Part shown: piece by piece, positions 1 to 12,276 of the stretch
Numbering within the stretch: the first letter of the stretch is position 1
Layout of the letters: every line of letters starts with the position of its first letter
Source: Cystobasidium ongulense
Taxonomy: Eukaryota; Basidiomycota; Cystobasidiomycetes; Cystobasidiales; Cystobasidiaceae
DNA: 64,000 nt
NCBI GenBank assembly: GCA_022835595.1
Contig: BQUP01000006.1
Location: forward strand, 558,001 to 622,000
Direction of reading: 5' to 3'
Notes under the pieces: generated by a model
Told to the model about the DNA's origin: nothing
Seen by the model: the letters and a program-made list of their open reading frames with translations, nothing else
The model's database searches: none
Program-made: the position numbers and the translations under genes

Positions 1-373
1 GAGTGGTTGGCTGTGTTTGCTGTAATGAGTCGGCAGATGTGAAAGGCAGAAAGCAGAATCGCAAAAAAGATGATGACCAAAAAGATGAAGGTCGAGGTGG
101 CTCTTCAGATCTCCAACCGGCGGATGGAGCCGGAGTTCACTCGATAACGCTTTTTATTCTCTACATACAATCAGTGGACTCTGCTTTTGTAGGAAGTCGA
201 CTGTCGAGCTGGCTAAGACCGCGCAAGACAAGCTGGCCTTACTTCGGAAGATCCCCCATGGCAAAGTCATAGCGGCCCTTCCCTGCTTTCTCGGACTACT
301 GCATCTTTCGCATAAATCAGCATATCCTTGGTATACATCTACAGCTCAACGAGGACTACCAACCCGTTCGAAC
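1..373. other. Window edge and upstream region of the HAD phosphatase gene
   Basis: No complete gene is visible. On the plus strand a frame is open from about 43 to the TAA at 145-147 (it reads MTKKMKVEVALQISNRRMEP near its end), so this could be the last exon of a gene entering from the left. A second frame is open from about 198 straight into the HAD start codon at 374. The donor needed to join the two pieces (GA|gttcac) is poor, so I treat this as upstream sequence. Confidence 0.3.
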
Positions 374-1323
374 ATGTCAAACACATGGACGCTTAATTCG
401 CCACACACCCTTCTGGTACTGGACTGGGATGGGACAGTGGCTGCCCATGATACACTGTCTCTCATTGCCCCCTCTCCTGAAGCATTGAAGCCATACACTG
501 AGGCGTATCTGGCGGATGCAAACGTTCTTTCCGACAAGCTTGGTGAACGGAATACGCTCGATAACATGTTTCAATGGCTCGATGCAATGGAAGGTGCGCC
601 TACCTATTTAGAACATATGGTCGTACATTCAACTAATATACTTGGTTTATAGGCGTCGAATTTGCCAGCGTAAAACGAGTGGAAGACGGAGGATTGTTCA
701 AAGGCATGCCACGGTCGGAAATGCTAAACCGAGCCCGCGACAACAATAAGCTTGAGCTACAAGGAGGTATACTTGAATTACTGAGAAACTTTCAAGGGAC
801 GTGGGGGATAGTGTCAGTAGGTTGGAGCGGCGACTTCATCCGTGCGGCTTTAGAGAGCAGAGGTGTCGCCCTCTCAAGCAAGAGTATCAAGATCAGAGCC
901 AATGAGGTGGAATTCGATAATGATGGATTAGGCACTGGCAAGATCACCAAGCATAAAGAGAACAAACAAGGCATCAGAATCGCTCGTGATAAGAAGGGAG
1001 AAATGCAGAAGATGGTAGATGAGTGGCGAAATACTGTCAGCGAAGGAACTGTCGTGGTGAGCCGATACTTCGACTTTCGTAACAAGCATCACACAAGCTT
1101 ACATGTGCAAATGCTTTCACAGTACGTTGGAGATAGTGAGACGGACCTTATGTGTCTTCTAGATGCGGATGTTGGCATTATCATGAATAGCGCGAGTATG
1201 GTGGACAAGTGCAAAAAGCTAGGCTTGCAAATCCAGGATGACGAAAGCATACCCAAGAGTCTGGACGAAGTATCACATAAAGACAAACTTTACCACGTAA
1301 GCGACTTCCACGCTTTCACATAG
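374..1323 (+). CDS. HAD-superfamily phosphatase (phosphoserine phosphatase-like)
   Basis: Predicted HAD-like hydrolase of 274 aa in three exons: 374-593, 653-1056, 1123-1323. Motif I is DWDGT (residues 17-21, nucleophile Asp17 and general acid Asp19). Motif II is probably the Ser in VSVGWS. Motif IV is the GDSETD segment near the C-terminus, whose acidic residues bind Mg2+. The second intron is 66 nt, a multiple of three with no stop, so it can be misread as coding; removing it restores the normal YVGDSETDLMCLL segment. Substrate cannot be deduced; fungal relatives are annotated as phosphoserine phosphatase-like or general phosphomonoesterases. There is no signal peptide, so it is probably cytosolic. 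The start at 374 is the first ATG before motif I, but the frame stays open upstream, so a longer N-terminus is possible. Confidence 0.85.
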
Positions 1324-1620
1324 ACTGGTGCAATGTATGATAGTTCGATGATCGAGAAGACCTGTATAGTGCACGAGAAGCTGTCCAGGCATTGACAGGA
1401 ATGCAGTACTACACGTATGATAAGCAGTACCGTAGTGAAGGGTGAAGCTGTGCTGCTTGCAGCTAACCGCTGCTTTGCACTTTGCCTCGGCGTCGTTCGC
1501 CTTTTGCAGCTTCACTTTGATACAACTACAACTTACAGAGAACGACAGACAACGAAGCCGAACCAATCTTGAACACGCACCCACCTACACCTACATCTCC
1601 TCCTACACACCCATCCCATC

Positions 1621-2906
1621 ATGTCTTCAGACGCAGCAGCCGCCGCGACATCCGCTTCTCAAGAGAATCAAGCAGCTTCTACATCAGGATTGCCAGCAGC
1701 AGCTAAAGCAGCAGCAGAATTGGCGGTCAAGACTGCTATCTCAGAATCAGTGCCAGAGGATGGAGAGATAAACGAAGATGATGAATCATCTACAAAGAAG
1801 GAGAATGGAGAGAATGGTACTGCTTCCTCAAAAGACGAGAGTGGTATCAGAACCGTCTTCTCGGATCCTGCGAATTTCAATGTCGTTCACCCTCTTTATT
1901 CGAAATGGTACGCTTATACAAAACAATCATCTTCTGCTAAGCTTATCGTGGTGTATATGTGTCCTTGAGCTGATCAATTTGATACTTCATTCACACAACG
2001 CTGTCTCTCGTCCCGTCCGCCAATGCACCTGCAGGATCCTCTGGTTTGACAATGCCTCGAAGCAGAACAAAGCGAGAGACTGGAATGAGCAATTACAGCA
2101 AGTCATGTCATTCGAAAGTGTAGAGGAGTTCTGGGGTCTATACAACAAGTGCGCATACTTCTTACTGGCCTGCCAGCCTTGGCCAACAAAGCACAACCAC
2201 ACCACTCGCAATCGATTTGATCTGACAGCCTTCACCCTTCTGCTTCAACAGCATCGTGCCGCCTTCGCACATTGCCGTCAATGCAAACTACTATCTATTC
2301 AAAAGCGGCATCAAGCCCGCGTGGGAGGACCCTGCCAACGCAGAGGGAGGCAAATGGTCCATTCAATTACCACGAGACAAGAACCGCGAAACTATCGACA
2401 AATTCTGGCTATATACAGTGCGTCCTGGCTATTCCGACCGCACCATCGCATTATGAGAACACCGACTGACTGACCTCTGCCCCCTCGTAATGTACAGATG
2501 CTAGCTGCTATTGGCGAGACATTCGAAACACCACACGGAGCAACACCAACACCCGACATGCCATTCACAGATGAAGTTACTGGAGTCATTGTGTCATCAA
2601 GAAAAGCTTTCTATCGTATATCGATTTGGACACGCTCAGCAGATACCAAAGAGAAAGTAGAAGATATTGGAAAACACTTCAAATTTGGTGTTTTGGGAAT
2701 CCCTCAAGGTGCCAAGGTTGGTGGTGGATATTCGACGGACGTAGAATTCCAAAGTCACCGAGATTCACAGGTGAGTCTTTTACATACTTACACACTCTTT
2801 GTTATCTGTCACTGGTGGTTCGGATTCATTGTAGATACTGACGCAGACACTCTCGAATACCTTATAATTACAGTCCAAGGGCAAGAAGCCAACTTTCACA
2901 GTCTAG
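1621..2906 (+). CDS. Translation initiation factor eIF4E (mRNA cap-binding protein)
   Basis: Five exons (1621-1907, 2035-2148, 2252-2417, 2498-2770, 2874-2906) give 290 aa. eIF4E binds the m7G cap of mRNA in the cytoplasm and recruits eIF4G. The core begins at HPLYSKWILWFDN and continues through VEEFWGLYNNIVPPS. The cap-pocket segment is clear: KPAWEDPANAEGGKW, carrying the second stacking Trp and its Glu. The first 80-odd residues are Ala-rich, then acidic, and look disordered; this is longer than in yeast Cdc33 and is where regulatory phosphorylation or binding sites might lie. The last exon encodes only ten residues plus the stop. All junctions keep frame. The 5' side (about 300 bp from the HAD gene) holds the promoter. 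Identification as an eIF4E-family protein is secure; which paralogue class is less so. Confidence 0.95.
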
Positions 2907-4559
2907 ACGTCATGTGATCACGCAACACTCTATATGCCTCTCTTCTCAACTAGCTCTGCGCCTGTTTGCGATGCCGGTATACTTCACCTACCCTGCCAGC
3001 GGAAAGGATATACTGCGATATGTATGTTCTTCTAATGAGGAGTCGCAACGTCATTTAGTATGTAACGTGTGCAGAGCATGTGTCGCAATGAATGACAGTA
3101 ATACAACGGCGTTTCAATGCAGTGAATCTTTTTCCTTCGTGTTGTCATTGCCATATTCATTCTACTTGCTCGCGCTGCCTTCTTTAGGTGTGTTGGCTGG
3201 ATAGACCACTAGTATCTGATAACACAGCTAGCCAAGTACTAGTTTCGTGTAATGCCACATATCGTACTGCTAGAAACCCTGCAGCAAAGCTCTTGCAGGC
3301 AAGTTGGCCGCCACCGCTCTTCGCCCGCCGCAATAGCCGTGCTTTCCGCTTGTTTGGTTTACCTGTCACTCACTGCACGGCGATTCCCGCCTTTCGAGCT
3401 GAGAGGAGCGTTCAGTAGAAGAACAGCAGGAAGAAGGACAGGCTTTTCCATCGCTGTGAACAACTCGAGCTTCCTGGACGAAGACGCGGCTGCTCTGTAG
3501 ATAAACGCCGAAGACTGCGATCGTGGAACACTATCAAGCAAGAATACAGGAAACAAAGCACCTACGGTCCCTGACATTTATACAGTACCGGTATCTGCCT
3601 GTCTGCTGGTAGAGATTCTTCTGCGCAAACCTGTGAGGATCTTACCCCTCCATCAAATACAGCAGATTCCATCGGCCACAAGCCATTGCCCTTGGAAGGC
3701 ATACTGGCACAGCATCATAATCACAGCGATCCCTTGCAGCTCTAGATTCTGCAAGCCCGGACAACACGGTACGGTACGGTAACTTGTTGCCGCCTTCTTT
3801 GCTGTTTGGCCAGGTCTCCAAAGTTCCCTTTGACCGACGATACGATATCCCCAGGCTGAGAACAGCGTCAACAGCTATTCTCCCTTCCGCTCTATCCGCG
3901 CTCCGCAAGCAAGCAAAACTATTCGCGTGGTGACCGCTGTGCTGTGCGCTGTAGGTTGTTTCGCCTATCTACGGTACCAAAGCACAGGGAAGCTCGTCGC
4001 GTCGAGAACTTCGAAAGTCTTCCAAGGAAGCGTGAGGTCCGTACTCTGTCCTGCAAGAAATTCGGCAGTCTGACTTTCAGAAGCCGAAGAATAGCGCACG
4101 AAAGTACGGGTTTATCATTTCCGGATTACGCCTCTCTGCCTAAACTTGAACTTGTCCAAGCATTGTTCTGTCATTCCAAACGCGTCCACTCTCTGCGAAT
4201 ACCTTCCATCCAATAACCCCGACGGAAGAAAAAAGCAACCCTACCGTAGCGCAAACTGGGGTCATTTTCCCAAAATTTCAGAAACGAGGTACGAGGAAAG
4301 ACGAAGACTTTGATAGGACAGAAAAGGATAGAAAAACGTAGCTGCTTGATAGCAGGCTGTTAAGGAGACCTTGGCCCACCTACGCTTCTACTGCGAAGTT
4401 CGCTGCCTTTACAGCAACGCCGAACGGGCTCTGTCATCGGCCCTTTTGTGTGCCGCGGTCAGCTTGTGACAGCTGCGACAACGAGAAATCAAATTCCGCC
4501 GCCTTGTCCTGTCTCCACTCCCAACACCTACCAATTCACACACAAAGCAATTCGAAAGC
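2907..4559. other. 1.65 kb gene-free region between eIF4E and the THYN1-like gene
   Basis: No open frame here looks like a protein. The longest minus-strand frames (3359-3577 and 3642-3908) lack recognisable motifs or plausible exon partners. A short GGTAC tandem occurs at about 3765-3782. The stretch is much longer than the other intergenic spaces nearby, so an unrecognised non-coding RNA or a long 5' leader of the next gene is possible, but nothing in the sequence proves either. Confidence 0.4.
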
Positions 4560-6234
4560 ATGGAAGAAGAGAACGCAGCAGAAGTCATATCGCAGATGAA
4601 GTCTGGTAGGTTCTCCTCAGCCTTTGTGCCTGTGACACATTGCGCCCCAGCTTGTCCGATTTCAGGAGCAGAAGGACGCTGTTTATCCGATAAGTGACAA
4701 CGCTGACTTTTTCGACAATCTTCCACTATTATGACTGTTGGCATACCGTAGTAGCTCCTCAGCGTAGCTACTGGCTTATGAAAGCAGAGCCTGGTAAGTC
4801 GGTCTGTGTCTTTTTCAGGAACGATTCTGCATAGCTGACATCGCCGCCTTGTTTGTGTCGTCGGGTGCCTAAATCCGCAAACCTACATTCAGACACTCGG
4901 ATTGTACGAGGTAAGTCTAGACAACATGAATGACTGATGACTGCCCTCTAAAATGTTATGTCCAACAGATATAGATGTCGCCTTTCCAATCGAAAAGCTG
5001 GAAGAAATGGGGTGAGTTTGCTCAGTTGGGTTGGCCCTTCAAGCCACTCTTCGGTGCAGAGGCACAGCTCTGGGCTTATATACTGATGATTGGTTGAATT
5101 CTCATAGTATCTCACCCTGGGACGGTGTCAGAAACAGTCTCGCTAAACGCTACATGAAAGAACAGATGAAATTGGGAGACAAGGTGGGCGCTCGCACGCA
5201 CGGAGACGCGTCTCCGAACGAATAGAGCAAGCTAACATATTATATTAGATTCTCTTCTATCACTCCAACACAAAAATGCCAGGTGAGTCCCCCTTCCTTG
5301 TGTTTCAGCAACAATGAAGCGTAGTGGACCTAATCTGATATTGTTTTGTTGAACAGGCGTTTCCGGATTAGCGGAGGTAGGCCACATGAAAACAATGCCT
5401 GCAGTGATTGTCTTATTCGTTGTTCCGTGCTCAGGTATGCAAGGAGGGATACCCCGATTGTGAGTAGCAATTCCCCTCTGCCGCTGTAACGAAATCGCGC
5501 TGAAGTTACAATCAACAGATACTGCTTGGGACCCGTAAGCCTCTGCTTGTATCAGGATACCATTGGTCGTTCTTCGAACTGACAAGAATGTACAGCACAC
5601 ATCCATACTATGATGCTTCGAGCAAAGAAGAAAAGCCAACTTGGTACATGGTGAGTTGGGTGATTCCGACTTTGGAGGTCCGGAATACTAACGAATGCCT
5701 TTCCATATCTATGACACGCGCAGGTCGACGTCAAGTTTGTAGCCAAACTTAAGAACTTTGTGCCTCTATCTCTGTACAAGTACCTTGCTACTCAGACAGA
5801 AGTACCGAAAGAACTACATTACCTCACTCAGGAACATCTGGACGCTATCAAAGCTATGCCTCTAATCACAAGAGGTCGCTTGTCGGTGCAAGACGCTCCT
5901 CAGGTATGTGAACTATCATCATCATCATATACACGCGTCTGATAAGTATTCTCCTGGACTTTTCGTTCTCCAGCTGGCCTACGAAGCAACTGTCCTAATG
6001 GGCGAAAATGGCGGATTTGAAGGTCTTGTGGAAGTCAAGACGGCTAAGAAGCCAAACAAAAAGAGAACAGCAGCAATAGCAAATGATGCTGTCGCTGGTA
6101 GTTCAGGTACATCCCGTGAAGGTAGTTCTGCCGCGCCCACTGCTCCTTCTTCGCGAGTCATGCGTTCCTCAATGGACGGTGCTCCGCCTCCAAACGATCA
6201 AGGTGGAAGCGTTAACAAACGCAGCAGGCGTTGA
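4560..6234 (+). CDS. EVE-domain protein, thymocyte nuclear protein 1 (THYN1)-like
   Basis: Twelve exons: 4560-4605, 4752-4793, 4893-4910, 4969-5011, 5108-5183, 5249-5282, 5357-5376, 5435-5459, 5519-5534, 5587-5650, 5724-5903, 5974-6234; 274 aa. The spliced product carries the EVE (PUA-like) hallmarks in order: RSYWLMKAEP, then DTRIV and IDVAFPIEKLEEMG, ISPWDGVRNSLAKRYM, FYHSNTKMPGVSGLAEV, and WYMVDVKFV. THYN1/EVE proteins are nuclear and the fold reads modified bases such as 5-methyl- or 5-hydroxymethylcytosine; that role is inferred here. After the domain the protein has a Lys-rich then Ser/Pro-rich tail ending KRSRR, plausibly a nuclear localisation signal. The exon mosaic is extreme for 825 coding bases, with exons of 16, 18, 20 and 25 nt. 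Every junction preserves frame and the family order, so the model is well supported. Confidence 0.92.
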
Positions 6235-6362
6235 TATGCCGACACATCAGACGAAGTAGATATGCAAGCACGTCCCTGGAACCGTTAAACTAGCCGTAGA
6301 TTCTGTTCAGCATATTGCCTTCTTGCTCATCCTCCCGAGCCATCGCAGAAAAGAGCTATATT

Positions 6363-6893
6363 TCACGTCTCGACTTCAACCCACATTGTTGGCAATTTAT
6401 ATCCGATGAGGACTTGCGTTTCCTTACGTTCCTCCTCTATGCGGCCTTTGGGTGTACCATTATCGCTCCGTACACTCTCTAATTCTAGTAGACATACCCT
6501 AGATCTCTCTTCTTTTGTTTTCTTTTCTGCGGTCATCATGAAGTCCTGGTTGTCTTCGTCAAAAGAGCGAACCGCATATATGGTGTCGAGCTGGTCGAGC
6601 CATCCGAAGCCAGCGAACGCCAGGAGCCCTGTAAGATTGTACTCATCGTCGACAGCCTTGCAGCCGTCCATCTCAATCTGCCATATCACATCGCTCCCTT
6701 TCCCTGGCACCTGGCACCTGTGCCTCATCACTTCCACCATCTGCCGCCCCCGCTCATGTCGAGAGAATGTGGCTATCTCGACATTGTCCAATTGTCCATC
6801 TAGCAGCAAAAGAGTTGCGCCCGCGGACAGTATAGACGTGACTAGACAGCATATAGTGTAAAGTAGATCTCCAGCAAGTCCGTAAATATGCAT
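6363..6893 (-). CDS. Orphan ORF, hypothetical protein (176 aa)
   Basis: An uninterrupted 176-codon frame with an ATG at 6893 and stop at 6363. I recognise no family. Residues 3-34 are hydrophobic (LLYTICCLVTSILSAGATLLLL), suggesting a signal anchor or one membrane segment; the rest is mixed and charged, with an EKKTKEERSR patch. It lies 33 bp downstream of the LYRM2-like stop on the same strand and 128 bp from the convergent THYN1-like stop. The antisense frame is also fairly open but is a Ser-rich composition typical of shadows. It could be a small lineage-specific gene, extra 3' exon material of a neighbour, or chance. Transcript data would decide. Confidence 0.4.
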   Translation of the reverse strand: MHIYGLAGDLLYTICCLVTSILSAGATLLLLDGQLDNVEIATFSRHERGRQMVEVMRHRCQVPGKGSDVIWQIEMDGCKAVDDEYNLTGLLAFAGFGWLDQLDTIYAVRSFDEDNQDFMMTAEKKTKEERSRVCLLELESVRSDNGTPKGRIEEERKETQVLIGYKLPTMWVEVET

Positions 6894-6926
6894 CTCTCCT
6901 TGGAATTGAGCGCCGCCATCCCAATT

Positions 6927-7582
6927 TCAATTGATTGCCCTCCTGCCTCTGAAGTTCTCCCCATCGTGACCAACCAGCATGCCTGAATTGGATAGCTGTT
7001 TGAGCTGTCTCTTGCCGTTTGAGAGTAATGCCTTGATTTTCGCCTGTTTCAGGTTGGCGGACCCCTTTTCAGCATGTTGAGAAAAAGTCAAGCTGTACAA
7101 CGCTCCACTCACTAAATTTCGCTCGTTGCGATGCTGCTCGAATTCAGACCTGATCCAGTCTACTGTCTCCCATCGAGCAGACAGGGAGCCAAGGCCTTCA
7201 TAAGTATATACGCAGTCAGCACAAGAACAAGTAAATCCCTGGACCAAATCCAACTCACCTTTCGTTTCCCGACAGAACGAGCGGTACAAAGCCAGTACTT
7301 TGGACCTCATCAAGAACTGACGGTCATCGATCGAATAAGCAACCCATATATCGAAAGACCACAAAGCAAGAATACGTCCAGCGTTAGTATATATACATTC
7401 TTCTTTTTGGGTGATAGGGCCAGGTAGAGAGAGCGCACATGATCCAGTGTTAATCCTTCATCAGCAGCAGGAAATCTACTTTTTCGTTTCTGTTGCGATA
7501 TGCTCGAGGCCGCTCGAATCCGCACAGCTTGCGGAAAGATGCATCGCACAGCAGTATCGGAGGATAGCCTGGAGATCAGCAT
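6927..7582 (-). CDS. LYR-motif mitochondrial protein, LYRM2-like
   Basis: Four exons (7582-7439, 7316-7259, 7162-7113, 7043-6927) give 122 aa. The N-terminus (MLISRLSSDTAVRCIFPQAV, basic, hydroxylated, no acidic residues at first) looks like a mitochondrial presequence. The Complex1_LYR domain follows: LTLDHFLMRSKVLALYRSF carries the LYR tripeptide, then VDWIRSEFEQHRNERN and KIKALLSNGKRQLKQL. Order and spacing match LYRM2 (human TLKQFVRRQQVLLLYR...EEFRRN...MQLKEL) better than SDHAF1. LYR proteins bind mitochondrial acyl carrier protein and help assemble respiratory complexes; LYRM2 is linked to complex I. The last acceptor (cag|GCG) was chosen because it restores the family spacing; an in-frame read-through of the 69 nt intron would insert a non-conserved loop. 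Confidence 0.8.
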
Positions 7583-7966
7583 GTCTAGTCACAAGTTGCG
7601 AAGTGTACGGAGTAGGTTAGAAGCCAGAGTGCACTGATCAAATCACAAAGCATCGGCTCTTCTCGCTTGCCACAATCGGCCACCGGCAGGCAGTCGGGTA
7701 CACATACACAACTTCGTGCTGCAAAGTGGAAATAAAGTACGGGGGCGCGAAGACTGTTGCTTCCAGGATGCGAAAGTAAGAAATCTATAGATTCCATGAT
7801 GCACGAAGTGTTACTGAAACGAAGACCGCACAATCTAGGCTGCGACGCCGGTACATCCATCAAAAGGTATCACTGCCGTGGTATTATTACTACTCCTCAG
7901 ATGAGGCACACATAATCACATCTTCTACAGTCCCGCAGTCGTCTTTTGAATACCGAATTGGCATGA
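7583..7966. other. Intergenic region between LYRM2-like and IDI genes
   Basis: Holds the promoter of the LYRM2-like gene and the 3' end region of the isomerase gene, both on the minus strand. A minus-strand frame at 7585-7863 has no recognisable features and no exon partner. Nothing else is seen. Confidence 0.5.
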
Positions 7967-9081
7967 TCACGTCGAATCATTGAGTGTGACTTCAACTGTA
8001 TCCTTGACCATGCTGAAATTGGGGAGCGTGTCAGTGCTGTAGTACGGCGCTTATCGATAGCGAGGCATGAGCTCACCGATGGATCTCATTTCTATCCTTG
8101 TCAGTGACAAGCTCTCGAAGTACAGAAGCGTCCGCTTTCACACCTGCTGTGGTAGCTGCGTTGTCTTCGCTGGTCGAACGAGCAATGAGTGCGTCCCACC
8201 ATTTGTACAAGAATGATTCAGCGATGAGTTTGAACCAGGGTGTGAAGCTATTGCCTGAGTGATGCAATAAATAGATCAGCTAATTGCCATAAGCGCTTGT
8301 CATGCAAAGGTTGAACCTACTCTCTGTCTTGAACATTTCCTCTAGCTCTTGCTTTGATACCCAGCATGTGTCGGATACTTCGTTCAAGTTGGCTTCTAGT
8401 GTCACGTCTGCTGTTGTGAAGAGGATATAGTCGACTGGAAGGAATTATGGAGGCATGTCAGCCTCTGTCATATTTATGTTGCTTTGATCGACTCGCGCGA
8501 CAGACGACGAAAGTGCACTCACTCTCGTGTTCTCCCCATAGACCGTCGCTTGGAGCAAGGTAGTGTATTCTCGTAATGTAAACAAACCCATCCAGCGGCA
8601 CTTGTGCGTTTGGAATACCCAATTCATGATGAAGTTTCCTCTGAGCAGCGCGTCTAACTCCCAAAGTACCTTCTGGCACCATTTCTTGTTTGACAGCTAA
8701 AGGATGCGAGCAGCATGTGTTCGTCCACATGTCTGGGAATGTAATCTTTTCACTTGCTCGTTTCTGCATTAATAGTCTGCCATCTGAAGGTCTGAAGAGG
8801 AATACACTGAATGCGCGGTGTAGCAGTGAACGAGGTGGGAGGATGTTGCTCATTAGATGGCCTGATTGACAGAACGATATTAGCGCGCGTGCGTGGTAGA
8901 TGTTTGGTGATATGGCCTTCTCACATGTCTTCTTGCTGTCCTGCCCTATAGGATTATCATCATTGTCGACGACGATAAGTTCCTCCTTCATCATTTCCAG
9001 CTGCAGCGGGTCGTACTCCATCTCTTCGATTCGCGCATCATCCTGCACGCCATTGCCATTCGTCTCGGCGTGTCCGTTCAT
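7967..9081 (-). CDS. Isopentenyl-diphosphate delta-isomerase (type 1)
   Basis: Five exons (9081-8925, 8861-8523, 8434-8321, 8254-8077, 8012-7967) encode 277 aa. The enzyme interconverts isopentenyl and dimethylallyl diphosphate in the mevalonate/ergosterol pathway, using a Nudix-fold active site with Mg2+/Mn2+. Motifs in order: KKTCHLMSNI, LLHRAFSVFLFRPSDG, ITFPDMWTNTCCSHPL (catalytic Cys in the TNTCCSHP box), GVRRAAQRKLHHELGI (Nudix-like helix), and WGEHEIDYILF (catalytic Glu in GEHE). The second intron of the transcript splits the GEHE-IDY segment. The last exon encodes the tail MVKDTVEVTLNDST, and was assigned because splicing at CG|gtgagc removes a premature stop. The first 40 or so residues are a non-conserved extension. 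Type-1 identity is secure. Confidence 0.95.
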
Positions 9082-9629
9082 CGTGTAATGACCGTGGTAA
9101 AGCTGCCGTGTCGAATGGAATACTGTTGTGTAAATACAAAGGCAAGCAGTACGTTTTTCTCTTCTCGTGCCATTGAGTGAACGAGCCCCGGACGGCAAAG
9201 AGCTTCAACAAGCTGGCAGCAGCACGGCATGCCACATCTAGCAGCCACAGCGACGTCTCTGAAGCGGCTATAGCTTAAGTTTATTCCATGTCTATACTGT
9301 CCGCGCCGTCGTATCACACTTACCTTGCTTGCTTTCGTTGAAAAATGGTGGCAAAGAGATGCAGAAAATAAAGGTTAGTAGAAGTTGAGACCCGTCCGTG
9401 TTGCCTTTTGCCTCTCTAAATGTGAAATGGTATACAACAACAATCACTAAACGAGCTTACAGCCCTTGCGCAGCTCCTCAAGCCGACTGTCTGGGAGAAC
9501 TCGGAGTTCCAATAACAGCCACATATGTGCCTTGATGATAGAGCCGTGACTCTAATCCTTCTTCGCGAGACTCATTTGTCATTGGCCTCATTTTGTCTCC
9601 CGAACTCACAACAGCCACGTCCATGATAT
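9082..9629. other. Intergenic region, IDI promoter and WDR5-like 3' flank
   Basis: Promoter and leader of the isomerase gene and downstream flank of the WDR5-like gene, both on the minus strand. The minus-strand frame at 9478-9684 is only a shadow overlapping the last WDR5 exon. No other gene is visible. Confidence 0.5.
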
Positions 9630-11916
<2,287 letters not shown>

Positions 11917-12276
11917 GTGCTGTCAGTCTGTGCTGTGAATGTCACGATAGGATGTCCTGCATGGTGTCGAGTAGGTGTGTCGTCCATCCAACCTCGACTG
12001 CTGCATCGTCAATCCACGACGTGATGATCACCATCCAGTTCCAAAGCATGATGATGATGATGATGATGACCATCATGACGGTAATGAAAGACTGCACTGC
12101 TCGTTGAAGCAGCACCAACTCGCTCATCCAGCTATACTATACTCTGCGGCATGCTCGTCCGTCCGGCTGGACACTCTTTGCTGTCCACTCGACTCGTCCA
12201 CCACCTTCATCGCCGTCCTCTTCCATCCTCCATCACCATCTGCCAGCAGTATCGCCAGCATAGACCGGCCACCACG
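11917..12276. promoter_or_regulatory. Divergent promoter region, WDR5-like / Mpv17-like
   Basis: About 360 bp separates two start codons pointing away from each other. It contains a simple (ATG)n tract and CT-rich stretches close to the Mpv17-like start. No defined transcription-factor site is claimed. Confidence 0.5.
12048..12069 (+). repeat. (ATG)n microsatellite
   Basis: Seven tandem ATG/TGA trinucleotides inside the divergent promoter region, immediately followed by the partly complementary accatcatgac. Likely length-polymorphic. Confidence 0.9.

Noticed and set aside
3359-3908. Minus-strand frames 3359-3577 and 3642-3908
   Set aside because: Short, no ATG context, no domain, no plausible intron joins; composition typical of chance frames.
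6406-6861. Plus-strand ORF antisense to the orphan 6363-6893
   Set aside because: Very Ser-rich with repeated SS/PS dipeptides, typical of an antisense shadow; the minus-strand frame has a better start and a membrane segment.
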